This document shows, one piece after another, positions 18,972 through 27,042 of a DNA stretch of 64,000 nucleotides. The notes under the pieces were generated by a model. The model was given only the letters and a program-made list of their open reading frames with translations. It did no database searches and was not told where the DNA came from. The number at the start of each line of letters is the position of its first letter. The stretch's first letter is position 1. Both the position numbers and the translations under genes were made by a program. This DNA comes from Gammaproteobacteria bacterium (GTDB lineage: Bacteria > Pseudomonadota > Gammaproteobacteria > Eutrophobiales > Eutrophobiaceae), in assembly GCA_028279365.1 (NCBI GenBank), contig JANQNX010000016.1, positions 18,017 through 82,016 of the forward strand, read 5' to 3'.

Positions 18972-20246
18972 CTAGAAATCAATAGTAAAGTATGTCCAGA
19001 AACGAGTCAGGTCAGCAGCGAATCTGGCAGCATTACCGGCATTAGTATCGCCATTATAGCCAGCATATTTAATGCCCAGAGTATAGTTCTTATTGAATTT
19101 CTTAATAAACCAGACACCCAGTTCATCACCATAATCAAAACCGCCGACATCTGCTTCAAGCATGTGATAGGCAATGATTAACTTGGTCTGGTATTTACCG
19201 GTAGCGACCAGGGTCAGGTAAGTATCTTCAATACCACCATTAGGCGTTGCACCGACAAATAAATCTGTCCAACCCTGATAAGCATGGTTGGTACCAAGAG
19301 GGGTAAAGAAAGCAGCAACGCCGTTATCACTACCCAATACTTCGTAGCTGGCTTTAAACAAAATCGACTTGATGTATTCGTTGCTTAACGCGAATTTAAA
19401 CCCACCTTCCAGTAAATAATAATCTGCATCGTAATTGGTAGGATTATTATCACCTTCATTCTGCGTTGCGTATTCACCCGCATAGACAAGTTTGGTCTTA
19501 TCATTAAACACCGGAATGGCACCGCTGGCGCGACCACCATAGGTCACTGATGAGATGCCAGGATTATTCGTGAATTCCAAATCATAATAATAGCCTTCTA
19601 ACTTGGCGTATTTAAATCCACCATATTGCACGTTAAATATCGGTGCTTTCATCTCACGTTCAGTACCAAAAATGGTGTTGTTATTCCACATATAGCCACC
19701 GAGAATTTTAGTATTCGGCAAGGATGTGTTTGTGACTGTCACTGCGTCTTGTGACTGATAATTTTGACGCCAGAGAACCGTACCTAAAAAACGATGGAAA
19801 GGTGCCTTACGTGGCGTGATTTGTTGTCTACCTACCTTAACAATGGTTGAATCTTCGAATAACTTAATACCAAGGAATGCCTGATTGATCTCGGTTCCGC
19901 TTGGATCGGCAATAACCGGGAGGTTCGTGCGTCCATTATTCGTATCATTATATTGGTCATCTGATGTGATATCAGTGATATTTTCAAACTGCAAATAGCC
20001 AAATACGTTGTGAAAGTCACCGGTTTTGTATCCCAGCGCGGTTCTTGCAGTAAGCGCGTCGGCTTGTTGATTACCCGCTGCTCTGAGTTCATCATCGACA
20101 AATTCGTAACGCGGGTTAAATTGAAAGTCGAACGTCCCTCCCTTTAACGCTTCTATGAATGCATCTTCTGCATAGGTCTGAGTCATAATAAAGCTACTCA
20201 GCAGTATGCTAGCGATGAGAAACGGTTTTTTAATCATGTATTTCAC
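18972..20246 (-). CDS. Outer-membrane porin, alginate-export-like, linked to nitrate uptake
   Basis: A 424-residue outer-membrane beta-barrel of the alginate-export-type porin family. A signal peptide of about 26 residues ends TYAEDA. The rest has regular alternating strands and terminates with an aromatic residue (FWTYFTIDF), as expected for barrel assembly. The GTG at 20246 is favoured as start because GGGAG lies eight bases upstream; the ATG at 20237 is too far from it. The leader has the same sigma-54-type promoter and ANTAR-type attenuator as the nas operons, so the porin probably lets nitrate or related anions through the outer membrane. That function is inferred from regulation. Confidence 0.85.
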   Translation of the reverse strand: MKYMIKKPFLIASILLSSFIMTQTYAEDAFIEALKGGTFDFQFNPRYEFVDDELRAAGNQQADALTARTALGYKTGDFHNVFGYLQFENITDITSDDQYNDTNNGRTNLPVIADPSGTEINQAFLGIKLFEDSTIVKVGRQQITPRKAPFHRFLGTVLWRQNYQSQDAVTVTNTSLPNTKILGGYMWNNNTIFGTEREMKAPIFNVQYGGFKYAKLEGYYYDLEFTNNPGISSVTYGGRASGAIPVFNDKTKLVYAGEYATQNEGDNNPTNYDADYYLLEGGFKFALSNEYIKSILFKASYEVLGSDNGVAAFFTPLGTNHAYQGWTDLFVGATPNGGIEDTYLTLVATGKYQTKLIIAYHMLEADVGGFDYGDELGVWFIKKFNKNYTLGIKYAGYNGDTNAGNAARFAADLTRFWTYFTIDF

Positions 20247-20283
20247 TTAAACTTCTCCCGTTAAATAATAGTTATGCGCTTAA

Positions 20284-20401
20284 AATAAAAAAGCCACCCC
20301 AGAACTAAATCTGAGCGTGGCTTCTTTACCAGTAAAATTTTTTAATGATTACGCCGTTGTAATCTTATTGAATCAGAAATGTCATCACTTCTGATTTGAT
20401 G
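20284..20401 (-). promoter_or_regulatory. Porin leader: two-hairpin ANTAR target and terminator
   Basis: On the minus strand, P1 (20364-20347) is GATTAC-AACGGC-GTAATC, a perfect 6-bp stem. P2 (20331-20318) is TGGT-AAAGAA-GCCA. Both hexaloops keep A1 and G4. A 15-base linker separates them. The P2 3' part enters the terminator stem AAGCCAC...GTGGCTT followed by a T run (20324-20285). P1 here is the cleanest of all four leaders. Confidence 0.85.
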
Positions 20402-20411
20402 CACAGCATTG

Positions 20412-20427
20412 TGCAAATACCAGGCCA
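20412..20427 (-). promoter_or_regulatory. Sigma-54-type promoter of the porin gene
   Basis: The minus strand reads TGGCCTGGTATTTGCA, with GG/GC at -24/-12 in exact spacing. Predicted start near 20401, about 37 bases before P1. The -12 element overlaps a small palindrome GCACAGCATTGTGC (20401-20414), which might bind a regulator. Confidence 0.7.
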
Positions 20428-20651
20428 AATTTATATCACCATGAATTCATTAGCTTTTTCAAATATACACTGTAAAAAAATATAGCCCGATGCACAACTA
20501 TAGTTCGAATAATTATCAGCTTGCTCTTTTCAAGTGCTTAATCGCGACTTAATACTTGTCTTGTACACGTGATTTTATTAACGCTGACACAATGACTTCT
20601 GATAACAACTCAGGTCAATCAATTAATCGTGTCAAATATAAAACTCAAAAC

Positions 20652-21440
20652 ATGAAAATATTAGAAAACCAATTTGAAAACAGGTTGGAGCTGGTTAGCT
20701 ATGTCTCCAGCCTTGTAAACTGGCTGGATGATGCCAACCCAAGCCCTGTTATTGGAAACAAACAGGCAGCAAAAGATAAGCTTAATGCTATCGAGCCGAA
20801 ACAGTATGTGCGCACACGTAACTTTCTGGATGGCAAGGTCACTTACCTTTCTCCCTATATCAGGCATGGCATGCTAACGCTGAACCAGGTGAGAAATCAT
20901 GCCCTAAACAAGTGCGAGTCACCTGAACAAATTGAAAAATTTATTCAGGAGCTGGCGTGGCGCGATTATTGGCAACGCATCTATCAATCACGCCCGGATT
21001 ATATCTGGCACGATGTTGAGCCTTACAAGACAGGTTATAACGCAACAGATTATGCCGATGACCTGCCTGATGACATTGCCAGGGGCGAAACCGGTGTTGC
21101 CTGTATCGATCAGTTTATCCATACATTATTAGATACCGGCTATATGCATAACCACACGCGTATGTATGTGGCAGCCTATACGGTGCATTGGCGAAGGATA
21201 AAGTGGCAGGCTGGTGCACGTTGGTTTTTACATCATCTGCTTGATGCCGATCCGGCCAGTAATAATCTATCCTGGCAATGGGTCGCCAGTACCTTTAGTA
21301 ACAAACCTTATATCTTTAATCTCGAAAACGTACGTAAATATGCCCACGATGAAATAAATACCGGGGCCGCCGACAATCAAGTACTGGATGCAAGTTACGA
21401 AACCTTAACAGCCCAACTATTTCCAAACAAAACACAATGA
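20652..21440 (+). CDS. Photolyase/cryptochrome FAD-binding domain protein (split photolyase, C-terminal half)
   Basis: A stand-alone version of the helical FAD-binding domain of photolyases. Blocks typical of that domain are visible: YLSPYIRHGMLTLNQVRNH, FIQELAWRDYWQRIY, GYMHNHTRMYVAAYTVHW and DADPASNNLSWQWVASTFSNKPYIFNLEN split over residues about 195-230. The N-terminal alpha/beta domain is missing here but encoded by the next gene, which overlaps by four bases. I take ATG 20652; an ATG at 20592 would add 20 residues of low complexity, and neither has a clear ribosome-binding site. DNA repair or blue-light sensing are both possible. Confidence 0.8.
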   Translation: MKILENQFENRLELVSYVSSLVNWLDDANPSPVIGNKQAAKDKLNAIEPKQYVRTRNFLDGKVTYLSPYIRHGMLTLNQVRNHALNKCESPEQIEKFIQELAWRDYWQRIYQSRPDYIWHDVEPYKTGYNATDYADDLPDDIARGETGVACIDQFIHTLLDTGYMHNHTRMYVAAYTVHWRRIKWQAGARWFLHHLLDADPASNNLSWQWVASTFSNKPYIFNLENVRKYAHDEINTGAADNQVLDASYETLTAQLFPNKTQ

Positions 21441-21871
21441 ATTCATTAATCTGGTTACACGAAGATGCACTGCGCTACGACCACCCTGTGTTCGATAAGG
21501 CCGGTGAAAACAGTCACACCTGTTATATCTGGGATGCCGATTACTTACAGTCGATGGACTATGGGTTCAAACGCCTATGCTTCATCTATGAAGCAGTGTG
21601 TGACTTACCCGTGACGATATATTCCGGTAACACAGTCGATGTGCTTGGCAAGTTAGTCAGTGTTAAGCAGGCGACGCAATTACTTGTCCCGACTACACCG
21701 AACCCCCGATTAGGTTCAATCATCACAAAACTCTCGGAAAAGATGCAAGTCCACACCGTTGAAGACATTGCCTTCGTTAAAACAAAATCTAATGCTGATA
21801 TCCGACGCTTCTTTCGCTATTGGAATAAAACCAAAAAATTAGCAATGCAAATCGATGGCAAGAACGCGTAA
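21437..21871 (+). CDS. Photolyase N-terminal alpha/beta domain-like protein (split photolyase)
   Basis: A 144-residue protein whose start (SLIWLHEDALRYDHPVFDKA) matches the opening strand and loop of photolyases (LVWLRRDLR.DNP). The next parts (CYIWDADYL, FIYEAVCDLPVTIYSGN, LLVPTTPNPRLG) follow the same Rossmann-like order. It ends where the linker to the FAD domain would begin. Its ATG overlaps the stop of the FAD-domain gene (ATGA), so the two halves are made from one message in reversed order. Its first residues lack a signal peptide. The pair probably forms one enzyme; that is inference. Confidence 0.7.
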   Translation: MNSLIWLHEDALRYDHPVFDKAGENSHTCYIWDADYLQSMDYGFKRLCFIYEAVCDLPVTIYSGNTVDVLGKLVSVKQATQLLVPTTPNPRLGSIITKLSEKMQVHTVEDIAFVKTKSNADIRRFFRYWNKTKKLAMQIDGKNA

Positions 21872-21901
21872 CATGCAATAATTAAAAATAGCAAAACATC
21901 G

Positions 21902-22885
21902 ATGACTCGAATCGCCATCATTGGAGCCGGCATGGCCGGATTAACCCTCGCTAATCAGCTGCAAGCGTCGGCAGAGGTCATCGTATTTGAAAAATCACGC
22001 GGCTACGGCGGACGCATGGCAACGCGATTAGCCGATAACTATCAATTTGATCATGGTGCCCAGTTTTTTATTGCTAAAACACCTGCCTTTCAGGAATTCG
22101 TGCAAACACTGATTAAAGATGAAGTTATCGCACTATGGAAAGCGCGTTTTGTTGAACTGCAAAAGAGTGAAATCACGTATCAATGGACCTGGACCGATGA
22201 AGTCCCGCACTATGTTGCCGTACCGGGTATGAATGCATTGGGGAAATACATGGCACGTGATCTGTCGGTCAAGCTGGATACGCATGTCGGTCATATCACA
22301 CGACAGCAAGATAGTTGGTTATTAGCGGATCAACACAAACAAAAACTCGGTGTGTTTGATTGGGTGATCTCGGCGATTCCGGCAAAACAAGGGCTTGATC
22401 TATTGCCAAACGATTTTGCGTTTATCGACCAACTGACGAAAAAGAAAATGCTGGGCTGCTATTCGTTAATGTTAGGCTATCAACAAGCCTTACCGATTGA
22501 CTGGGATGCAGCGCTGGTCAAACTGACTGACATCAGCTGGATATGTAACAACGGCGACAAACCCGGTAGACCTGATCAATATGCACTACTTGCTCATGCA
22601 ACCAACAACTGGGCTGAAGCAAACATGGAAATGGACGATAGTGAGGTCACCGAACACTTAATCGATCAACTGGAAACCATTACACAACTTTCCCTGAGAC
22701 ATGCCGATCATATTTCGCTGCATCGTTGGCGTTATGCCAATGTTAAAAAACAGGATGGCGATTTGTCGTATGTGGATCATGAAAACAAACTTGCCGCCAT
22801 CGGCGACTGGTGTATCAAGGGCCGCATTGAATCCGCGTTTCAAAGTGCTCAGGATGCTGCTAATAAAATACGTATGACATTATGA
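21902..22885 (+). CDS. Renalase-like FAD-dependent amine oxidase/NAD(P)-binding protein
   Basis: A 327-residue flavoprotein with an N-terminal dinucleotide-binding fold (IAIIGAGMAGLTLANQL), the acidic end of the second strand (VIVFEKSRGYGGRMATR) and a C-terminal FAD contact (LAAIGDWCIKGRIESAF). The GG-R-M-A-T-R motif places it with the renalase-like flavoproteins often found near photolyase genes in proteobacteria. It follows the split photolyase genes by 30 bases and overlaps the next gene by four. The substrate is unknown. Confidence 0.85.
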   Translation: MTRIAIIGAGMAGLTLANQLQASAEVIVFEKSRGYGGRMATRLADNYQFDHGAQFFIAKTPAFQEFVQTLIKDEVIALWKARFVELQKSEITYQWTWTDEVPHYVAVPGMNALGKYMARDLSVKLDTHVGHITRQQDSWLLADQHKQKLGVFDWVISAIPAKQGLDLLPNDFAFIDQLTKKKMLGCYSLMLGYQQALPIDWDAALVKLTDISWICNNGDKPGRPDQYALLAHATNNWAEANMEMDDSEVTEHLIDQLETITQLSLRHADHISLHRWRYANVKKQDGDLSYVDHENKLAAIGDWCIKGRIESAFQSAQDAANKIRMTL

Positions 22886-23454
22886 CCAAAGTTTCTGATT
22901 TGTATTTATTAAAAGAATACGGAGCGACAAATATATCAGTACCTGAAAATATGTTGTCATGGATGCGTTCCAACCATGCCGGTGAGACCGGTGCCGTCTG
23001 GATATACATTGGTGCCAGCTGTGTATTATGGAACAAGGCTGTCCGTGATATGGCCAGAGAGCATGCTTATATCGAACGACAACACTTAACCGTGATGAAA
23101 CACCTGGTTAAGTGGCAACATCGAAGCCTGCTATTACCGCTATGGCGCGTCAGTGGCTTCACGCTGGGTTTGTTATCCGCTTTATTCGGTTACACGAGTT
23201 TTTGCATCACCATCGAAGCGGTGGAGATCTTTGTTGAAAGACACTATCAGGAACAAATTGATTATTTACACCAACATCAACTATCACCTCAGCTAACAAG
23301 CATTTTACAACGCTGCTGTGATGAAGAGGTTGAACATCAACAAAACGCTGGCACCAGACTAAGCTTAAAGAGCCAATCCTCACTCGTTAATCTCTGGCGT
23401 AATATTGTCGGAGGCGATTCTATCGTTGCGGTTAAATTAGCAAAAGCGGTGTGA
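22882..23454 (+). CDS. coq7: Coq7-type demethoxyubiquinone hydroxylase
   Basis: A di-iron carboxylate protein of 190 residues. The expected ligands are visible: Glu35 in HAGETGA, the ExxH pair Glu65/His68 in IERQH, a Glu near 112-115 in TIEAVEIF and the second ExxH pair ending His152 in DEEVEH. It would hydroxylate the ubiquinone ring at C6. ubiG, which acts in the same pathway, follows by 24 bases, supporting this. The amphipathic middle (LLLPLWRVSGFTLGLLSALFG) fits membrane attachment. It overlaps the renalase-like gene by four bases, so these genes form one operon. Confidence 0.88.
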   Translation: MTKVSDLYLLKEYGATNISVPENMLSWMRSNHAGETGAVWIYIGASCVLWNKAVRDMAREHAYIERQHLTVMKHLVKWQHRSLLLPLWRVSGFTLGLLSALFGYTSFCITIEAVEIFVERHYQEQIDYLHQHQLSPQLTSILQRCCDEEVEHQQNAGTRLSLKSQSSLVNLWRNIVGGDSIVAVKLAKAV

Positions 23455-23478
23455 CATTAACCTGATAATCTATGACTC

Positions 23479-24219
23479 ATGAATACGAATAGCGTTGATC
23501 CTGCAGAAGTCACTTACTATGAAAAACTCGGCAATATGTGGTGGGATGAAACAGGTATTCTTTGGCCATTACATAAATTAAATGCGCTTCGCACAGACTA
23601 TATCAAGTCGGCAATCTGTGAACACTTCCAGCGCCAGATTGATGATGCACAACCACTCACAGGTCTTTCCGTACTCGATATCGGTTGCGGCGGTGGTATT
23701 TTATCGGAATCCATGGCCAGACTGGGTGCGACTGTGACAGGCATCGATGTCACAGAAAAAAATATTAACGTCGCAAGACAACACAGTCAGGAACATCATT
23801 TATCAATAAACTATCAAACCATTACTGCTGAGGAATTAGTCGAACAGCAACATCAGTATGATGTGGTATTAAATATGGAAGTGGTTGAACATGTTGCCGA
23901 ACTGGATGGTTTCATGCATGCCTGTTGCGAATTGATCGCCGATAACGGCATGCTATTTGTTGCAACGATTAATCGTACGTTCAGGGCATGGCTATTTGCC
24001 ATTATAGGTGCAGAGTATATTTTACGCTGGCTACCTAAAGGCACACACCAATGGCGAAAGTTTGTCACGCCAAACGAATTAGACCAATGCTTATCAAGCG
24101 CGCAATTAATCGTAACGAAACGCACCGGCGTCAAGATCAACCCGTTTAATCGACGCTTTCATTTGTGTAAAAGCTTATTGGTTAATTACATGATCGTGGC
24201 AACACAAAACAAACATTAA
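23479..24219 (+). CDS. ubiG: Ubiquinone biosynthesis O-methyltransferase UbiG
   Basis: A 246-residue SAM-dependent methyltransferase for the two O-methylation steps of ubiquinone synthesis. The N-terminal signature (YYEKLGNMWWDETGILWPLH) and motif I (VLDIGCGGGILSE) are clear. The post-motif region VVLNMEVVEHV and the GTHQWRKF block near residue 190 are characteristic of UbiG. The length is close to the E. coli enzyme. It lies in line with the Coq7-type gene. Confidence 0.95.
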   Translation: MNTNSVDPAEVTYYEKLGNMWWDETGILWPLHKLNALRTDYIKSAICEHFQRQIDDAQPLTGLSVLDIGCGGGILSESMARLGATVTGIDVTEKNINVARQHSQEHHLSINYQTITAEELVEQQHQYDVVLNMEVVEHVAELDGFMHACCELIADNGMLFVATINRTFRAWLFAIIGAEYILRWLPKGTHQWRKFVTPNELDQCLSSAQLIVTKRTGVKINPFNRRFHLCKSLLVNYMIVATQNKH

Positions 24220-24226
24220 GCTGATA

Positions 24227-24721
24227 ATGACAGGCTCCCAGGATCTACCGCGTTATTCCAGACAAGCCTTCCCCGCCTATACTTATGTACCGGGAGAATC
24301 GCCACACCCGACGCGTGATCCGGAAGGACATTCTTACGGGCACATACACGAAGAAGCCATCAACTTCGATATCGAACATTGGCAAGATTGTGATGATTAC
24401 CTGTATGGAATTGATTGCTTTAACCACGGTTATTTCTGGGAAGCGCATGAGGCATTGGAAGCGGTATGGATAGCTGCCGGCAGAACATCGCAGACCGGTT
24501 TTTTCATACAAGGATTGATTCAGATTGCCGTTGCCATGTTAAAGCGTAAACAAGACTTCATTGATGTGAGCCAGCGAATGGCGCACGATGGCCTGGAAAA
24601 AATTCACCCCGGTCTGAAACATCACCTGGGCATTGATGTCTTACTATTACGTCAACAGACCGAGGCGTTCATTCAGGACCCATCCATTGCAAGGATCACA
24701 CTTAAACTCGACCTGGAATAA
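24227..24721 (+). CDS. DUF309 family protein
   Basis: A 164-residue protein with the DUF309 core FNHGYFWEAHEALEAVW followed by FFIQGLIQIAVAMLKRKQ. The conserved W-E-x-H motif suggests a helical bundle that may hold a metal or ligand, but the function of the family is unknown. It begins seven bases after ubiG and ends four bases before the phosphatase gene, so it is probably co-transcribed with both. Confidence 0.85.
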   Translation: MTGSQDLPRYSRQAFPAYTYVPGESPHPTRDPEGHSYGHIHEEAINFDIEHWQDCDDYLYGIDCFNHGYFWEAHEALEAVWIAAGRTSQTGFFIQGLIQIAVAMLKRKQDFIDVSQRMAHDGLEKIHPGLKHHLGIDVLLLRQQTEAFIQDPSIARITLKLDLE

Positions 24722-24725
24722 ACAA

Positions 24726-25463
24726 ATGGAAAAACTACAGTGCGCACAAATATGGGGCGGTATTGATGAAGCCGACGATACTATCGCTAGCCCCGGACTG
24801 ACCGCATCGCTGTATTCCTCTTCCGGAGACGGGAACAAGGGCGGCGACATTTATTATATTAGTTTATGTAACAGTACCTATATTACTCGCGTCGCGATTG
24901 CCGATGTTGTCGGACATGGTGAGATGGTTAGTAAGATGAGCCAGTCATTATATGAATCATTGAATAAATACAAAGATGGTTTAAATGGCAGCGAATTATT
25001 AACCGACTGGAATCGCGATGCATTAGAACGCGGTATCACTGCAATGACAACCGGCATCATTGCTACTTATTATCGGGAAGATAAATCGCTTTCATTTGTT
25101 TATGCCGGCCATCCTACCATGTTATTAAACTGCAAAGGCACGACAAAGTGGGAAGAGATGAATCACGAATCCGATCACGCCAACAATATACCGCTGGCAG
25201 TAGATGCTAATGCTAACTATGAGCAGCAATCAATAAAACTGAATAGTGGCGATCGGATCTTGCTTTATACCGATGGTTTAATTGAAACACCTTCAGAAAA
25301 TAATGAGGCGTTTGGATTGCAACGTCTGGTGTCTACGTTGGAAGAGAATGCTGAAGCACCGCTAGATGAGTTAAAGCAGCGTATCACAACAGCGCTCTGC
25401 CAACATGCCAGTGGAAAACTGGATCACGATGATGTCACGCTGTTGCTATTGGAAATCCGCTAG
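24726..25463 (+). CDS. SpoIIE/PPM-type serine phosphatase
   Basis: A 245-residue phosphatase domain without attached sensor. Motifs seen: GDGNKGGDIYYISL, the metal-binding turn IADVVGHGEMVSKM, then FVYAGHPTMLL, LLYTDGLIET and HDDVTLLLLE near the end. These are the aspartate-containing steps of RsbU/SpoIIE-type PPM phosphatases, which usually act on anti-sigma antagonists. The start ATG at 24726 lies five bases after the DUF309 stop; an upstream in-frame ATG would overlap that gene. No anti-sigma partner is encoded next to it. Confidence 0.85.
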   Translation: MEKLQCAQIWGGIDEADDTIASPGLTASLYSSSGDGNKGGDIYYISLCNSTYITRVAIADVVGHGEMVSKMSQSLYESLNKYKDGLNGSELLTDWNRDALERGITAMTTGIIATYYREDKSLSFVYAGHPTMLLNCKGTTKWEEMNHESDHANNIPLAVDANANYEQQSIKLNSGDRILLYTDGLIETPSENNEAFGLQRLVSTLEENAEAPLDELKQRITTALCQHASGKLDHDDVTLLLLEIR

Positions 25464-25472
25464 TACAAAAAT

Positions 25473-25739
25473 CTAGCGGCGGCGTCCTCCACGCTTGCTT
25501 TTATCAATTTCGAAATTAACTTTAATAAAATTCCCTTCGAATGATTTGCCGTTTAAACCGGCAATCGCGGCACGCGCTTCATGGCCTTCCATTTCCAGAA
25601 AACCGAAGCCCTTACATTCACCAGAGAACAAATCTTTGGCGAGTTTAAACGAGTGAATTTTGCCGAACGGCGTGAATAGCTCACGCACGGCATCTTCAGA
25701 TGCGGTAGGAGGCAGGCTGCCTATAAATAACTTTTTCAA
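25473..25739 (-). CDS. RRM-domain RNA-binding protein
   Basis: An 88-residue single RNA-recognition motif. The RNP2 (KLFIGSLP) and RNP1 (KGFGFLEM) motifs are complete, and the protein ends with a basic tail (SKRGGRRR). The start is a TTG at 25739: AAGGAG lies six bases upstream, and homologous proteins begin at this KKLFIG. A longer frame to 25781 would run through the terminator of the upstream cold-shock gene. Similar proteins bind RNA in many proteobacteria and are often cold-induced. Its neighbour on the same strand is a cold-shock protein. Confidence 0.9.
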   Translation of the reverse strand: MKKLFIGSLPPTASEDAVRELFTPFGKIHSFKLAKDLFSGECKGFGFLEMEGHEARAAIAGLNGKSFEGNFIKVNFEIDKSKRGGRRR

Positions 25740-25765
25740 GGAAGACTCCTTAAGCTGAAATTTAA

Positions 25766-25794
25766 TGAAAAAACCCCGCAAATGTCATGCGGGG
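25766..25794 (-). terminator. Intrinsic terminator after the cold-shock gene
   Basis: On the minus strand CCCCGCA-TGACATT-TGCGGGG is followed by TTTTTT. It lies 36 bases after the csp stop and directly before the ribosome-binding site of the RRM gene. The RRM gene is therefore reached only by read-through or by its own promoter. Confidence 0.85.
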
Positions 25795-25829
25795 TCTTTA
25801 TGCGTATTACAAAAAAATGTGCTGTTCAA

Positions 25830-26030
25830 TTAAACAGTCACATTCGAAGCTTGTGGACCTTTCGCACCATTTTCCACATCGAAAGTCACTTGTTGACCTT
25901 CAGCCAAGGTACGAAAACCTTCAGATTGAATTGCAGAATAATGTACGAATACATCGCTGCCATTGTCAGAAGGAGTGATAAAACCGAAGCCCTTAGATTC
26001 GTTAAACCATTTAACGGTTCCTGTTGCCAT
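25830..26030 (-). CDS. Cold-shock protein, CspA family
   Basis: A 66-residue beta-barrel nucleic-acid-binding protein. Both RNA-binding motifs are present: RNP1 KGFGFI and RNP2 VFVHYSAI. The start is the ATG at 26030, with GAGGTG seven bases upstream; the ATG at 26042 lies at the edge of that Shine-Dalgarno sequence. An upstream region of about 200 bases with no gene may hold the long leader common for cold-shock mRNAs, but no cold box was identified. Confidence 0.95.
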   Translation of the reverse strand: MATGTVKWFNESKGFGFITPSDNGSDVFVHYSAIQSEGFRTLAEGQQVTFDVENGAKGPQASNVTV

Positions 26031-26278
26031 GTTACACCTCATAGGTAGTTAATTATTATTGTGTTACAAGTCTTACTAAGGAAATTAACAGGTGTAACCA
26101 GATAGGAAACGTCTGAAAAAAAAACCAGTGTAGATTGTAGCGAGGCGTAGTGTAGAGCATCTTGTAGCAAATTACACCATTTGCCCGGTTTTTTGGGTAA
26201 AACTGGCCAAAAAGCAGCGACTTATAGCGATTTTAGCCTGATCCTTGGGCTTAAATGCGTGTTATTCTCTGAAAAACG

Positions 26279-26761
26279 ATGAGTTCCGCTGTGAAATCCA
26301 TTTCCATTTTCGTCGATGTTCAGAATATCTACTACACCACCCGTGAAACATTCCAGCGACAGTTCAACTATCGCGTACTGTGGGAAAGAATCAGCGCAGA
26401 TGGCAATATCGTTTGCGCGAATGCCTATGCGACGCATCGTGGCGACGATAAACAGCTGAAGTTTCAGGATGCGTTAAAACACATCGGCTTCACCATCAAA
26501 CTGAAACCGTATATTCAGCGCAGCGATGGTTCAGCCAAAGGCGATTGGGATGTCGGCATTACCATTGATGTCATGGAAGCAGCTACTAGTACGGATACTA
26601 TCGTATTGCTTTCCGGCGATGGTGACTTTGGACTGCTGCTGGAAAAAGTCAAAACCTACGGCGTTAACACTGAGGTCTATGGGGTACCGGCATTAACCGC
26701 GAATAATCTGATTGCCTCTGCCGATGTGTTCCACGAGATCGATACCTCCTTATTGCTATAA
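26279..26761 (+). CDS. NYN domain ribonuclease-like protein (LabA/DUF88 family)
   Basis: A 160-residue protein of the PIN-like NYN superfamily. The acidic residues of the expected active site are visible in FVDVQNIYY, GDWDVGITIDVME and LLSGDGDFG. The family is thought to cleave RNA with a metal ion. The start ATG lies at the end of a 248-base divergent region shared with the csp gene. It is probably a monocistronic gene. Confidence 0.88.
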   Translation: MSSAVKSISIFVDVQNIYYTTRETFQRQFNYRVLWERISADGNIVCANAYATHRGDDKQLKFQDALKHIGFTIKLKPYIQRSDGSAKGDWDVGITIDVMEAATSTDTIVLLSGDGDFGLLLEKVKTYGVNTEVYGVPALTANNLIASADVFHEIDTSLLL

Positions 26762-26859
26762 AACCAGGTCGGATTCTTTGACGCTGGCTAAAAACAGGTC
26801 TATAACTCTAGTGTCGGTAGACGAATGTGTAATACGTTCTAATCAAACAGGAGACGATT

Positions 26860-27042
26860 ATGGCTATTTGTCCGATTGCCAACAAGATTGGCTGTGAAGA
26901 ATGTACCGTCGTGAAAGTCTGTGTATTACGAAGTGTGTTAGGTAACTACGGCGAGACTGACAATAACATGGAACAGACAGAAGCGACGACCCTGCAAGGC
27001 CAAAGTCCAGACAACACTACGGAAAACAGACCGCTGAACTAG
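26860..27042 (+). CDS. Small four-cysteine protein (60 aa)
   Basis: A 60-residue protein with AGGAG six to seven bases before its ATG. The first third carries four cysteines (Cys4, Cys12, Cys15 and Cys21) in ICPIANKIGCEECTVVKVC, a spacing that could hold a zinc ion or an iron-sulfur cluster. The rest is acidic, Thr/Asn-rich and probably disordered. Strong ribosome-binding site and conserved-looking Cys pattern make it real. The 3' end overlaps the convergent phhB gene by four bases. Function unknown. Confidence 0.65.
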   Translation: MAICPIANKIGCEECTVVKVCVLRSVLGNYGETDNNMEQTEATTLQGQSPDNTTENRPLN

